Below are positions 28,664-44,160 of a stretch of DNA of 45,306 nt, one piece after another (the first letter of the stretch is position 1; each line of letters starts with the position of its first letter). The notes beneath the pieces were generated by a model that made no database searches, had not been told where the DNA came from, and saw nothing but the letters and a program-made list of their open reading frames with translations. Origin of the DNA: Methylobacterium sp. WL119 (GTDB lineage Bacteria > Pseudomonadota > Alphaproteobacteria > Rhizobiales > Beijerinckiaceae); the NCBI RefSeq assembly GCF_008039875.1, contig NZ_VRUU01000035.1, positions 1-45,306 of the forward strand, read 5' to 3'. The position numbers and the translations under genes were made by a program.

Positions 28664-28678
28664 GTTCGATCTTTGTTC
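28664..28678 (-). promoter_or_regulatory. LexA (SOS) box upstream of dinB
   Basis: GTTC-gatcttt-GTTC on the plus strand is an exact match to GTTC-N7-GTTC, the LexA operator of alphaproteobacteria. It lies 52-66 nt upstream of the dinB GTG and about 120 nt before ftsB, so dinB is the likely target. Confidence 0.8.
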
Positions 28679-28797
28679 CGACTGTCCATCACCGCGGGGC
28701 GCGGTTCAACCCACCCGGGCGCCGCCGTCCACCGCCGAGCGCACGATCGGCGGCCGCGGCAAAGGCTTTGTTAACTGACCCGGACGATGGTCGCGCC

Positions 28798-29109
28798 ATG
28801 GTCGTCCGTCGCCGCGTCAGAATGGTCGTTTTGCCTCTCAGCCTCTGGACCCTGTCCGGGCTGGTCGTCGGCTACTTCGTGTACCAGGCCGAGAACGGCA
28901 ACCGGGGCCTGGAGGCCAAGCGCGCCCTCAAGATCCAGGCCTTCGGGCTCACCCGGGAGCTCGCGGCGGCCAAGGCCGAGCGGGCGACCTGGGAGCACCG
29001 CGTCGCGCTGCTGCGCAGCGAGCAGATCGACCGCGACCTGCTGGAGGAGCGCGCCCGGGTCGTCCTCGGCCGGGTGCACGCCAACGACGTGGTCGTCATC
29101 GACCCGTGA
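28798..29109 (+). CDS. ftsB: FtsB/DivIC-type septum formation protein
   Basis: A 103-residue bitopic membrane protein of the divisome (FtsB/DivIC family). A basic N-terminus (MVVRRRVR) is followed by one membrane helix (about 9-29). A periplasmic coiled coil follows ('KRALKIQAFGLTRELAAAKAERATWEHRVALL'-like heptads, about 38-75). The C-terminal motif is 'DRDLLEERARVVLGRVHAND'. The start at ATG 28798 is preferred over an upstream TTG at 28768. In alphaproteobacteria this gene commonly lies just before pdhA, and it does so here. It links the FtsQ and FtsL subunits in the known family; that role is assumed. Confidence 0.88.
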   Translation: MVVRRRVRMVVLPLSLWTLSGLVVGYFVYQAENGNRGLEAKRALKIQAFGLTRELAAAKAERATWEHRVALLRSEQIDRDLLEERARVVLGRVHANDVVVIDP

Positions 29110-29183
29110 GCGGGCACCGCCTCCAGTCCCACGCGCGCGTCCCGGCTTGAACGCAGCCCGCATCCGCCGTCCCGAGGGGATCA

Positions 29184-29222
29184 TGCCGATCGGGCGTGCG
29201 GATCGGGCATGCGGATCGGGTA
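29184..29222 (+). repeat. Three 13-bp tandem repeats upstream of pdhA
   Basis: Three head-to-tail copies of tgcggatcgggca (29184-29196, 29197-29209, 29210-29222) with one to two differences each. The 13-bp period is close to 1.2 helical turns. They lie in the 210-bp gap between ftsB and pdhA, about 100 nt before the pdhA start. They may be operator sites or an unstable microsatellite. Confidence 0.6.
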
Positions 29223-29319
29223 TGACAACCACAAACACCTGTCAGAGCGTCGGCCCTCGCATTCCCGGAGCGCGTGTCCTAAACCGGGAGGGAACAGACG
29301 CCAGCACGGGAGCACGCCG

Positions 29320-30384
29320 ATGGATGCCGCGAAAGATGCGGGGCAGCCCAACCCTGCCGCGGAGACGCCGGAGGCCGTGGCGGCCGAGCACCAGCCCGCA
29401 CCGAACGCGCCGCAATTCACCCGCGAGGAAGACCTCCACGCCTACCATCAGATGCTGCTGATCCGCCGCTTCGAGGAGAAGGCGGGGCAACTCTACGGAA
29501 TGGGCCTGATCGGCGGGTTCTGCCACCTCTACATCGGCCAGGAGGCGGTCGTCATCGGCATGCAGATGGCCTCGGTCGACGGCGACCAGGTCATCACCGG
29601 CTACCGCGACCACGGCCACATGCTCGCCTGCGGCATGGACCCGAAGGGGGTGATGGCCGAGCTCACCGGCCGCCGCGGCGGCTACAGCCGCGGCAAGGGC
29701 GGCTCGATGCACATGTTCAGCCGCGAGAAGCAGTTCTTCGGCGGGCACGGCATCGTCGGGGCGCAGGTCTCGCTCGGCACCGGCCTCGGCTTCGCCGACG
29801 CCTACCGCAAGAACGGCAAGGTCAGCCTGACCTACATGGGCGACGGCGCGGCCAACCAGGGCCAGGTCTACGAGAGCTTCAACATGGCGCAGCTTTGGAA
29901 GCTGCCCGTGGTCTACGTGATCGAGAACAACCGCTACGCCATGGGCACCTCGGTCGCCCGCGCCTCGGCGCAGACGGACTTCTCCCGCCGCGGCATCTCG
30001 TTCGGCATCCCCGGCGAGCAGGTCGACGGCATGGACGTGCGCACGGTCCGCGAGGCGGCGGGCCGGGCGATCGCGCATGCCCGCACCGGGGAGGGGCCCT
30101 ACATCCTTGAGATGCAGACCTACCGCTATCGCGGCCACTCGATGTCCGACCCGGCGAAGTACCGCACGAAGGACGAAGTCTCGAAGATGCGCGACGAGCA
30201 CGACCCGATCGAGATGGTGCGCAAGCGCCTGATCGAGCTGCACGGCGTCGCCGAGGCCGAGCTCAAGGCCACCGACGCCAAGGTCCGCGAGACCGTCAAC
30301 GACGCCGCCGAGTTCGCGACGCACGATCCCGAGCCGGATCCGTCCGAGCTGTGGACCGACATCCTCCTGGAAGCGCGCGCCTGA
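29320..30384 (+). CDS. pdhA: Pyruvate dehydrogenase E1 component, alpha subunit
   Basis: The E1-alpha subunit of the pyruvate dehydrogenase complex, 354 residues. It decarboxylates pyruvate with thiamine diphosphate and, with E1-beta, acetylates the lipoyl arm of E2. The TPP motif runs from '[20 protein letters not shown]' to 'ENNRYAMGT'. '[16 protein letters not shown]', '[13 protein letters not shown]', 'GKGGSMHMF' and '[15 protein letters not shown]' (the phosphorylation-loop region in the eukaryotic homologue) are all present. The start at ATG 29320 has gggag about 7 nt upstream; the first 30 residues are an extra disordered tail. pdhB starts 70 nt later. Confidence 0.97.
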   Translation: MDAAKDAGQPNPAAETPEAVAAEHQPAPNAPQFTREEDLHAYHQMLLIRRFEEKAGQLYGMGLIGGFCHLYIGQEAVVIGMQMASVDGDQVITGYRDHGHMLACGMDPKGVMAELTGRRGGYSRGKGGSMHMFSREKQFFGGHGIVGAQVSLGTGLGFADAYRKNGKVSLTYMGDGAANQGQVYESFNMAQLWKLPVVYVIENNRYAMGTSVARASAQTDFSRRGISFGIPGEQVDGMDVRTVREAAGRAIAHARTGEGPYILEMQTYRYRGHSMSDPAKYRTKDEVSKMRDEHDPIEMVRKRLIELHGVAEAELKATDAKVRETVNDAAEFATHDPEPDPSELWTDILLEARA

Positions 30385-30454
30385 GGGCGCGCCGCCGCCC
30401 CGCGACGATCCCCTGCCAGGCCGCCCCGCCCGCCTCACCGATCAGAGACCCTCC

Positions 30455-31906
<1,452 letters not shown>

Positions 31907-31968
31907 ATGCGATCCGCCTTCGTGCCTGACCGGCGGGAACGGGGCCGACCGATGGGTCATGACGTCGT

Positions 31969-32244
31969 ATGAGTGAATCCTTCCAAGCCCTCGAGATTCC
32001 CCCCGACGCCCTGGAGCAGGGCGGCATTGAGGTGCTGCGCGCGGCCGTGGTCGACGGGGCGGTGAGCGTGGCGTTGCGCCGGTCCTTCGACGACCCCGCC
32101 ACGTGGGGCCGCCTGATGGTCGACCTCGCCCAGCAGGCCGCCCGCGCCTACGCCCTGGAAACCGACCTGTCGGAGGAGGAGGCGTTCGAGCGCATTCGCG
32201 CGGGGTGGGAGGCTGAGGGCCTCGATCCCGGCGGCCTGAACTGA
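31969..32244 (+). CDS. DUF5076 family protein
   Basis: A 91-residue soluble acidic protein. 'LRAAVVDGAVSVALRRSFDD', 'PATWGRLMVDLAQQAARAYA' and 'GLDPGGLN' at the C-terminus match the DUF5076 family as I recognise it. It starts at ATG 31969, 62 nt after pdhB and in the same direction, with the pdh operon resuming downstream. No enzyme motif or cysteine pair is present. Its fixed place by PDH genes in related bacteria suggests a role linked to the complex, such as assembly or regulation; this is inference. Confidence 0.75.
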   Translation: MSESFQALEIPPDALEQGGIEVLRAAVVDGAVSVALRRSFDDPATWGRLMVDLAQQAARAYALETDLSEEEAFERIRAGWEAEGLDPGGLN

Positions 32245-32257
32245 CGGGATTCTGGCC

Positions 32258-32869
32258 ATGGCCGAACCCGCGCTCCGGCACGCCACCTACGCCGACCTCG
32301 AAGCGGTCCCCGATCACCTCGTCGCCGAGATCATCGACGGGGCGCTGGAGACGCATCCGCGACCGCGGCCGCGGCATGCGATGGCGGCGTTGGATCTCGG
32401 CTCCGTTCTGGGCCCCCCTTTCCGGCACGGACGCGGCGGACCGGGCGGCTGGATCTTCATGATCGAACCCGAGCTCCATCTCGGAGCGCAGGTCGTGGTG
32501 CCCGATCTCGCCGGCTGGCGCCGCGAGCGGCTGCCGGCCGAGCTGGAGACCGCCTTCGTCGAGACGCCGCCGGACTGGGTCTGCGAGATCCTGTCGCCGT
32601 CCACGGTGCGTCTCGACCGCGGCCCGAAGCGGCGCATCTACGCGGAGGCCGGCGTCGGGCACCTCTGGCTGCTCGATCCCGCCGACGGCGTGCTGGAGGC
32701 CTTCGCGCTGACCGCGTCCCGATGGCTGCTGCTCGGGACGGTGACGCGCCGCGAGACCGTGGCCCTGCCGCCCTTCGACGCCGTCCCGTTTCCGCTGGAC
32801 GACCTGTTTCCCTTCGCCGATCCCCGCGCCGAACCCGACGCCCCCTCCCTGCCCTCGGACGAGACCTGA
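32258..32869 (+). CDS. Uma2 family endonuclease-like protein (DUF820)
   Basis: A 203-residue PD-(D/E)XK nuclease-fold protein of the Uma2/DUF820 group. The predicted active-site residues are intact: Asp83 in 'VVVPDLAGW', Glu110 in 'WVCEILSPSTVRLDRG' and Lys124 in 'GPKRRIYAEAGVGHLWLLDP'. It starts 13 nt after the DUF5076 stop and ends 3 nt before the pdhC start, so it is part of the pdh transcript. Uma2 genes are abundant in cyanobacteria and some alphaproteobacteria, with no proven cellular role. Its insertion inside a core metabolic operon is unusual. Base composition is like that of its neighbours, so any transfer is not recent. Confidence 0.82.
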   Translation: MAEPALRHATYADLEAVPDHLVAEIIDGALETHPRPRPRHAMAALDLGSVLGPPFRHGRGGPGGWIFMIEPELHLGAQVVVPDLAGWRRERLPAELETAFVETPPDWVCEILSPSTVRLDRGPKRRIYAEAGVGHLWLLDPADGVLEAFALTASRWLLLGTVTRRETVALPPFDAVPFPLDDLFPFADPRAEPDAPSLPSDET

Positions 32870-32872
32870 ACC

Positions 32873-34303
32873 ATGCCCGTCAACGTCCTGATGCCCGCCC
32901 TCTCGCCGACCATGGAGAAGGGCAACCTCGCCAAGTGGCTCAAGAAGGAGGGCGACGCGATCAAGTCCGGCGACGTGCTCGCCGAGATCGAGACCGACAA
33001 GGCGACCATGGAGGTCGAGGCGATCGACGAGGGCGTGCTCGCCCGGATCGTCGTGCCCGAGGGCACTGCCGACGTGCCGGTCAACGACCTGATCGCGGTG
33101 ATCGCCGTGGACGGCGAGGATCCGGCCGGGGTCCAGGCGGGCGGCGCGGCGCCGGCGCCGGCCCAGGCGCCGAAGGCCGACGCGTCGTCGGCGAACGAGA
33201 ACACCACGCCCGGCGGCGGCCACATGTCCTACGAGCGGGTCAACGAGGCCCCCGACGGGGCCCGGCCCTCCGCCGAGCCCGACAGAACCAAGTCCGATGG
33301 CGCCGCCCATCCGCCGAGCGGGGCGGGCGAGCGCGTCTTCGCCTCGCCGCTGGCCCGCCGCATCGCGAAGCAGGAGGGCATCGACCTCTCGGCCGTGCAG
33401 GGGTCGGGCCCGCGCGGCCGGGTGATCGAGCGCGACGTCCGCGCCGCCAAGGAGGCCGGCACCGGCAAGGCCGCGCCCGCCCCCAAGGCGGCCCCGAAGG
33501 CGCTCGAGGCGGCACCGCCGGCGCAAGCCGCCGCGCCCGCCCCCGCGGCCAGGGCCGCCGGCCTCACCACCGATCAGGTCCGCGGCTTCTACGCCAAGGA
33601 CAGCTACGAGGAGGTGCCGCTCGACGGCATGCGCAAGACCATCGCTAAGCGCCTCACCGAGGCGATGCAGGTGGCGCCGCACTTCTACCTGACCGTCGAT
33701 TGCGAGATCGACGCGCTGATGGCGCTTCGCGAGCAGCTCAACCGGAGCGCCGGCAAGGACAGGGACGGCAAGCCGCTGTTCAAGCTCTCGGTCAACGACT
33801 TCGTCATCAAGGCGATGGGCCTCGCCCTGACCCGGGTGCCGATGGCCAACGCCGTCTGGGCCGAGGACCGGGTGCTGCGCTTCAGGAACGCCGAGGTCGG
33901 CGTCGCCGTGGCGATCGACGGCGGCCTGTTCACCCCGGTCATCCGCCGGGCCGACGAGAAGACGCTGTCCACCATCTCCAACGAGATGAAGGACTTCGCG
34001 GCCCGTGCGCGCGCCAAGAAGCTGAAGCCGGAGGAGTACCAGGGCGGCGTCACCTCGGTGTCGAACCTCGGCATGTTCGGGATCAAGCACTTCACCGCGG
34101 TGATCAACCCGCCGCAATCCTCGATCCTGGCGGTCGGCGCCGGCGAGAAGCGGGTCGTGGTCAAGGACGGCGCGCCCGCCGTCGCCCAGGTGATGACCGC
34201 GACCCTCTCCTGCGACCACCGCGTGCTCGACGGCGCGCTCGGCGCCGAGCTGATCGCGGCCTTCAAGGGCCTGATCGAGAGCCCGATGGGGATGCTGGTC
34301 TGA
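32873..34303 (+). CDS. pdhC: Dihydrolipoamide acetyltransferase, E2 of pyruvate dehydrogenase
   Basis: The E2 core of pyruvate dehydrogenase, 476 residues. Residues 1-78 form one lipoyl domain ('[17 protein letters not shown]'). A linker follows, then the peripheral subunit-binding domain '[20 protein letters not shown]' with '[13 protein letters not shown]' (about 155-195). An Ala/Pro linker leads to the catalytic domain (about 245-476). '[16 protein letters not shown]' contains the catalytic His-Asp of the acetyltransferase. It starts 3 nt after the Uma2-like gene. No lpd (E3) gene follows in the window; L-lactate permease comes next. Confidence 0.97.
   Translation: MPVNVLMPALSPTMEKGNLAKWLKKEGDAIKSGDVLAEIETDKATMEVEAIDEGVLARIVVPEGTADVPVNDLIAVIAVDGEDPAGVQAGGAAPAPAQAPKADASSANENTTPGGGHMSYERVNEAPDGARPSAEPDRTKSDGAAHPPSGAGERVFASPLARRIAKQEGIDLSAVQGSGPRGRVIERDVRAAKEAGTGKAAPAPKAAPKALEAAPPAQAAAPAPAARAAGLTTDQVRGFYAKDSYEEVPLDGMRKTIAKRLTEAMQVAPHFYLTVDCEIDALMALREQLNRSAGKDRDGKPLFKLSVNDFVIKAMGLALTRVPMANAVWAEDRVLRFRNAEVGVAVAIDGGLFTPVIRRADEKTLSTISNEMKDFAARARAKKLKPEEYQGGVTSVSNLGMFGIKHFTAVINPPQSSILAVGAGEKRVVVKDGAPAVAQVMTATLSCDHRVLDGALGAELIAAFKGLIESPMGMLV
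32936..33034 (+). repeat. 99-nt near-identical repeat, copy 2 (lipoyl domain of pdhC)
   Basis: This is the second copy of the repeat at 30518-30616, differing at one silent position. Both flanks diverge sharply: aaa versus aag before, and acgctc versus gtgctc after. Confidence 0.95.
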
Positions 34304-34503
34304 CGACGGGCCGGTCGCGAGGCGCGGCGAGACCGCGTCGTGCCGAGCCGAGCCGCCGGCCGCTTTCGCGATAAGTGCCGGAGCGGTCGGCGCGCAACAC
34401 CTTCTGAATACATTATCTCTCGGCGTTGAGCCGGATTCGCCGCTCTGCTAGCACCGCCTCCAACGGCCCGCGGATCAACCCGGGCCATCGGAGGAATGCG
34501 CCC

Positions 34504-36234
<1,731 letters not shown>

Positions 36235-36262
36235 CCTCGCGCCCGAGATCGCCGGCGACACC

Positions 36263-36298
36263 AAAAAAGCCCGCCCCCTGCGGAGGGGGCGGGCTTTT
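36263..36298. terminator. Bidirectional intrinsic terminator
   Basis: A GC-rich stem, gcccgccccct / agggggcgggc, with loop gcgg is flanked by a run of six A on the left and four T on the right. It ends lctP transcription on the plus strand and can stop the minus-strand chemoreceptor transcript that converges from 36334. Confidence 0.92.
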
Positions 36299-36333
36299 CC
36301 TTTGGCGCAGTCTGGCGACGGGGGAGGGCGGCC

Positions 36334-38397
36334 TCAGGCCGCCCGCACGCCGGCCAGGAAGTGGTCGACCGCGCCGCGCAGGTCGCCGGCCTGGCTCGAC
36401 AGCGCGCTCGCCGCGGCGAGCACCTGGGCCGAGCCGGAGCTCGCCGTCCCGGCCGCCTCGCTGACGCCCCCGATATGCTCCGACACCGCGCGGGTGCCCT
36501 GCGAGGTCTGGGCCGTGGTGCGGGCGATCTCGCCGGTCGCGGCCCCCTGCTCCTCGACCGCGGCGGCGATGTCGCCGCCGATCTGGGCCAAGCGCCGGAT
36601 CACGTCGGTGATCCCGCTGATCGCCTGGACCGAAGCGTCGGTGGAGGTGCTGATCTCGACGACCTTGGCCGTGATCTCCTCGGTCGCCCGGGCGGTCTGG
36701 CCGGCCAGCGACTTCACCTCCTGCGCCACCACCGCGAAGCCGCGTCCCGCCTCGCCCGCACGGGCCGCCTCGATGGTGGCGTTGAGGGCGAGCAGGTTGG
36801 TCTGGTCGGCGATCTGCGAGATCAGCCCGACGATCTGGGCGATGCTGCCGGCCGCCGTGGCGAGCCGCCGGACCTCGCCGGCCATGCCCTCGGCGTCGCG
36901 CTCGGCCGCCGCCGCGAGGTCGGCCGAGGCCGTGACCTGGGTGCCGATCTCGGCGACCGAGGCCGAAAGCTGCTCGGTCGCCGCCGCCACCGTGTCGGCC
37001 GAGAGCGCCGCCTCGTGCGACGCGCGGGCGACCTGAAGGCTCAGCGACGAGGCATCCCCGGCCGCCCGCGTCATGCCGTGGGCCGCCGCCTCGAGCTGGA
37101 TCGCCGCCGCCGAGACCGCCTCGACGATGCCGCCGACCCGGTCCTCGAACCCGTCGGCGAGCTCGAGCGCCGCCGCGCGCCGGGCCAGCTCGGCGTCGGC
37201 CGACATCCGCTCCTGCGCCGCGCGGCTGCGGCGGCGCTCGGCGACGTTGTCGCGGAACTCGATCGCCGCGGCGGCGATGGCGCGGACCTCGATCGGGCCG
37301 CCCTGGGGAATCGCCACGTCGTCGTCGCCGCGGCCGATGGCGGTGAGCGCCCGCGACATCCGGATCAGCGGCCGGGCCACCGCGGTGCCGAGGCCGAAGG
37401 CGAGGGCGCCCGACAGCAGGAAGATCGCGAGCGCCGCCCCCGACCAGATCGCGAGCGCCCGTTCGGCCGTCGCGCGAACGCCGCCGGCCTCCGCGGCGAG
37501 GTCGGCGGTGAGGTGGTCCTCGACCGCCTTGAGGCCGTCGATGCGCTGGGTCGCGAGGCGGAACCAGAGCGGGGCGTCGCGGAAGGCCAGGGCCTCGCCG
37601 GGCATGGTCTCGAGGGCGACCTTGCGCAGGCGCGCCACCCCCCGCGCCGGGGCGGTGGCCTCCGCGGCATCGAGCAGGGCTCCTTGCGCCGGCTCCGTCC
37701 GGGACCGGAACAGGCCCTCGTAGGTGGCCTGGTCGGCCTGGAGGGTGGCGAGGCGGCGGATCCCGGCGAGGTCGAGGCTGCCGGCGGCGAAGGCGGCGGA
37801 GGCGGCGGCACGCTCCTGGCCGGCATATTCCTTCATCGTCAGGAAGGCGGCGTAGGAGGCGGCGTGGTTGGCGATCCCGACGGGGCCGATCGCGCCCGAC
37901 AGGGCGCGGACCATCCCGAGGCCTTCGCCGATCAGGCCGGTATAGGCGGCGGCCGCCTGGGGCGCCGTCGGCTTCAGCGCGTCGACGGCGTTGCGCTGCG
38001 CGTCCAGGCCGTCGAGCGCCTGCGCGAAGGCGTCGGCCTTGCGGGCGAAGGCGGGGCCGTAGGCCGCCGCGCCGGCCGTGACGGCCGCGGCGAGGCCCTG
38101 GCGCACGGCGTCGGTGCGGGCGCGCTGCGCGACCAGCTCCGCCTTGAACTGCGACCCCTTCGAGGCGAGGAACAGGCTGGAGGCGCCGCGCTCGCGCTGG
38201 CCCTCGTGCGCGAAGGCGCTGATCCGCGAGGCGAGGCCGACAAGGTCCTCGACCTGGATCATCTCGGCGCGCTGCGCCATCCGGTCGGAGATCGCGACAC
38301 CGGCCACCGCAGCGAAGGCGAGGCAGGGCGCCAGCGCCACCGCCACGATGCGTCCCCGCAAGGACATCGGAACACCGGTCTTCATTCGCCCACGCAT
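36334..38397 (-). CDS. Methyl-accepting chemotaxis protein with NIT sensor domain
   Basis: A 687-residue transmembrane chemoreceptor. It has a membrane helix at about 12-37, a periplasmic NIT (nitrate/nitrite-sensing) domain at about 45-310 with the conserved '[19 protein letters not shown]', and a second helix at about 313-340. A HAMP linker ('[20 protein letters not shown]') and a long cytoplasmic signalling domain follow. The CheA/CheW-contact tip reads '[20 protein letters not shown]' and continues '[18 protein letters not shown]'. No CheR-tethering pentapeptide is at the end. ATG 38397 is chosen; ATG 38385 is an alternative. It stands alone, and no other che genes are nearby. Confidence 0.93.
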   Translation of the reverse strand: MRGRMKTGVPMSLRGRIVAVALAPCLAFAAVAGVAISDRMAQRAEMIQVEDLVGLASRISAFAHEGQRERGASSLFLASKGSQFKAELVAQRARTDAVRQGLAAAVTAGAAAYGPAFARKADAFAQALDGLDAQRNAVDALKPTAPQAAAAYTGLIGEGLGMVRALSGAIGPVGIANHAASYAAFLTMKEYAGQERAAASAAFAAGSLDLAGIRRLATLQADQATYEGLFRSRTEPAQGALLDAAEATAPARGVARLRKVALETMPGEALAFRDAPLWFRLATQRIDGLKAVEDHLTADLAAEAGGVRATAERALAIWSGAALAIFLLSGALAFGLGTAVARPLIRMSRALTAIGRGDDDVAIPQGGPIEVRAIAAAAIEFRDNVAERRRSRAAQERMSADAELARRAAALELADGFEDRVGGIVEAVSAAAIQLEAAAHGMTRAAGDASSLSLQVARASHEAALSADTVAAATEQLSASVAEIGTQVTASADLAAAAERDAEGMAGEVRRLATAAGSIAQIVGLISQIADQTNLLALNATIEAARAGEAGRGFAVVAQEVKSLAGQTARATEEITAKVVEISTSTDASVQAISGITDVIRRLAQIGGDIAAAVEEQGAATGEIARTTAQTSQGTRAVSEHIGGVSEAAGTASSGSAQVLAAASALSSQAGDLRGAVDHFLAGVRAA

Positions 38398-38772
38398 CCC
38401 AAGTCTTCGTACCGCGTCGATACGGACGACTGCGCTACAACCGGTAAAGACGCCGTTGCCATCACAGGTCGATGCGCTGTTCGATCGTCGCTGGCGCGAT
38501 CTTCAACGGCGGGAGCCCGTCGGCAGCGTATTCGCAGACCCGGACACCAGGACATCGGCGGGCGATGCGGACGCGTCGTCGGGGCGAGCCCCGGGCACGA
38601 CTTCCGAACCTGCGCGAAAATCCGCGATCCCGCCGACGGATCGGGACGCGGCGGCATGCATTCCGGACGCCCGATCAAGACGCCGCGCCCGGCGCCGCCC
38701 TATCACGAGGCGCCGAGAGCGCGCGCGGCGGGTCGGCCGCGACGACGCCGGGCGTACCCTTGGGAGGCCATC
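38398..38772. other. Intergenic region without a supported gene
   Basis: About 375 bp between the divergent chemoreceptor gene and the HdeA-like gene. Short frames exist but lack typical coding character or family resemblance. Promoters of both genes should lie here; I see no clear -35/-10 pair. Confidence 0.4.
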
Positions 38773-39024
38773 ATGATCCGTACCATCCTCGCCGCGAGCC
38801 TGCTGATCGCCGGCCTCGCCGCCGCCCGGGCCCAGACCGGCGACATGTCCTGCGCCGACTATCTCAAGGCCGACGCGCAGGCGCAGGCCTCGATGAGCGC
38901 CGCCGACAAGGCGATGATCGCCGCCGACCCGCAGGCGGCCGCGATGGACGCGAAGATGCGCGCCTACTGCAAGGCCAACCCGAAGGCCTCCTCGTCCGAG
39001 GCGGCGATGAAGGCGATGCAGTAA
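38773..39024 (+). CDS. HdeA/HdeB-like periplasmic protein
   Basis: An 83-residue secreted protein. The signal peptide is about residues 1-21 ([20 protein letters not shown]). The mature domain of about 60 residues has two cysteines, Cys27 in '[14 protein letters not shown]' and Cys66 in '[10 protein letters not shown]', which would form the disulfide of the HdeA acid-stress chaperone family. The start at ATG 38773 has a good gggagg site 6 nt upstream. In enterobacteria HdeA guards periplasmic proteins at low pH; the function here is assumed by family. It stands alone, divergent from the chemoreceptor gene. Confidence 0.75.
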   Translation: MIRTILAASLLIAGLAAARAQTGDMSCADYLKADAQAQASMSAADKAMIAADPQAAAMDAKMRAYCKANPKASSSEAAMKAMQ

Positions 39025-39324
39025 TTCCGCCGGAGCCGCGCGCCCGGCACGGGCGCGCGGTGATCCTGGTCGTCGGCCGCCCCCCGAACGGGGCCGGCGC
39101 AGCGAAAAGATGCGGGCGGCCGCAGGGCCGGACGCGTCGCGGAACAAGGGCCGAGTTGCCCACGTACGCGTTTCGTTCTAGCAGACACGCGAGCATGCCG
39201 GGCCTGCGTCCCGCCCGCCGCACCTTGCCGAAGGCTTCGGACGGACGACATGACCCGGCGCGGCGGTCGCTTTCGCGATCGCCGGATCCCGCCCGTGTCG
39301 ACGCCTCGAAAGACCGCCCCCGCC

Positions 39325-42429
<3,105 letters not shown>

Positions 42430-42981
42430 GCGCGCCGCGCCCTTCCGCCTCCCGGCGATGGGGACATCCGCTCGGCAAGATCTGCCGAGCGGTCGCGCCG
42501 CATCGGCGTCCGATTCGGCCTGTCTCGCGGCCGATCCGCCCGTCCGGGCACGGCCCGACCGTCCGATCGCGACTTACGGAGCCCGCCGGCGCGGGCCGGG
42601 ACGTCCCCCCGGGATGGCGATCGGTCCCGCCGGGCTTGCCGAATCCTCCCGCTACGCTTCCCCCGACAAGAGCCTGAAACGGATGCGCTATTCTGCCGAA
42701 TCCGGCTTCTCCGAATGCAATTTCTGCGACCATCGCTCGGCCGCCGCACCGCAGCAAGGTTGAGGCATTTGGGCAACGGTTCGGCTCTCGCTGTCCAGAT
42801 CCGAGGCATTCCACTGTCTTTCCCAAGCGCTCTGTAGAATAGTTATCAGCGTTGAGACACGGGCCGGCTTCGTAGGGGGCGCTTGGCACATCTCGCACGG
42901 GAGCCGCGCAGACGGCAGACCGGCAAGGTAGTGCAGAGGCGGCGGGACGAAGTTCGGAAATCCTTGGGAAGGAACGAGAAA
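42430..42981. other. Intergenic region between uvrA and the outer-membrane protein gene
   Basis: About 550 bp. A hairpin ctcggca-agatc-tgccgag is at 42471-42489, without a T-tract; it may end uvrA transcription. Frames in the region lack coding character. A less GC-rich stretch near 42680-42850 probably holds the promoter and leader of the downstream gene. Confidence 0.45.
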
Positions 42982-43941
42982 ATGATGAAGACCTGGCTTG
43001 CCGCAGGTGCGGTCGCCCTCACCGTCGGCATGAACACCAGCGTTCAGGCGACGCCGTCCACGCAGCCCGGCGAGCAGGTCGGTCTCGCCTACGGCCCGCT
43101 GCCGGAAGGCGTCTACGCGATCAACACCTTCAGCACCGGCCGCGGCGACGCGCGCAACAGCCCGGACGTCGGCGTCAACGTGCCGATCCTGGTCTGGTCG
43201 ACCGGCTTCAAGGTCCTCGGCGCGAGCATCATGCCGGTGATCGCGGTCCCGTCGGTGTTCGTGGGCACGAACAACGCGGCCGGCGTCCCGAACCAGGACC
43301 AGAGCTACTTCTACAACCCCTTCATCGGCAACATCTTCGCCTGGGATCTCGGAAACAAGATCAGCACCGCCTACCTCGTCGGCGCCTACATCGGCGTCGG
43401 CGACCGCGGCTCGCTCTGCAACGGCACGCTGACCGCCGGCTGCACCCCGGTGCTGCCGCAGAACGCCTCCACCTCGATCCGCAACACCGGCGCGATCTCG
43501 TACACCGGCGACGGCTACAACCTGACCGCGGCCCTGACGCACATCTTCTACGTCGACGACGCGGCCCGCTTCGGCGGTCAGTTTGCGGCGCTGGGCCCGA
43601 TCGTGAACGCCGACGGCCTCTACCTCGACCTGACGGCGACCAAGACCTTCGGCAAGTTCGAGATCGGCGCCGTGGCCTACGGCTTCACCGACCTTCCGAT
43701 CAACCGGAACCGCGGCGCAGCCTTTGCGGCCTATCAGCGTCAGGGCACGTTCGCGGCCGGTGGCCTCGTCGGTTACGACTTCGGCGCGTTCAAGGCTCAG
43801 GTGTTCGTGACGCGTACGGTCGCCGATCGCGGCGTCGGCGCCTTCGCCGACGAGACCCGCGGCTGGTTCCGCATCATCGCGCCGCTCTACACGGCGCAGG
43901 CCGCCGCCGCCGCGCCGGTGCCCCTGATGCGCAAGTACTGA
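42982..43941 (+). CDS. Outer-membrane beta-barrel protein (SphA/phenol MetA-like family)
   Basis: A 319-residue exported protein. The signal peptide is about residues 1-24 (MMKTWLAAGAVALTVGMNTS…). The mature chain is rich in aromatic, Gly and Asn residues with alternating hydrophobic strands. 'GVNVPILVWSTGFKVLGASI', 'YLVGAYIGVGDRG', 'YTGDGYNLTAALTHIFY' and 'DGLYLDLTATKTFGKFEIGA' resemble the transporter/'MetA-pathway of phenol degradation' barrel family. 'ggaagg' lies about 8 nt before ATG 42982. The cargo is unknown. It is monocistronic, closed by the terminator at 43997-44030. Confidence 0.75.
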   Translation: MMKTWLAAGAVALTVGMNTSVQATPSTQPGEQVGLAYGPLPEGVYAINTFSTGRGDARNSPDVGVNVPILVWSTGFKVLGASIMPVIAVPSVFVGTNNAAGVPNQDQSYFYNPFIGNIFAWDLGNKISTAYLVGAYIGVGDRGSLCNGTLTAGCTPVLPQNASTSIRNTGAISYTGDGYNLTAALTHIFYVDDAARFGGQFAALGPIVNADGLYLDLTATKTFGKFEIGAVAYGFTDLPINRNRGAAFAAYQRQGTFAAGGLVGYDFGAFKAQVFVTRTVADRGVGAFADETRGWFRIIAPLYTAQAAAAAPVPLMRKY

Positions 43942-43996
43942 GGCCGGGAGACGCGGCGGGTCCGGCAGGATCCGCCGCCGACCGAGGTCGAAGCAG

Positions 43997-44030
43997 AAAC
44001 CGCCCGGTCCGCGAGGACCGGGCGGTTTTT
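43997..44030 (+). terminator. Intrinsic terminator
   Basis: The stem accgcccggtcc / ggaccgggcggt with loop gcga is followed by five T. It lies about 55 nt after the outer-membrane protein gene stop and ends that transcript. Confidence 0.92.
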
Positions 44031-44160
44031 CTACGTTTCGGACGACGCCGCGCCCGATGCGCGACCGGAATCGATCCCGCCCGAAACCTTTCCGTGCGAG
44101 GCTCCGTAAGGCCGCCCGTAGCCCCGCGCACCGGGGCCCTACGAACGGTCAGGATACCCC

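Noticed and set aside
39025..39249. Possible LexA box before uvrA (gaacaagggccgagt)
   Set aside because: The second half has two mismatches to GAAC-N7-GAAC, and no exact GTTC-N7-GTTC is present.
42458..42763. Open frame of about 100 codons downstream of uvrA
   Set aside because: No family resemblance or ribosome site, and its composition is typical of random high-GC sequence.
42892..42910. Sigma-54-like ttggcac...gca before the outer-membrane protein gene
   Set aside because: The GG and GC dinucleotides are 8 nt apart instead of the required 10.
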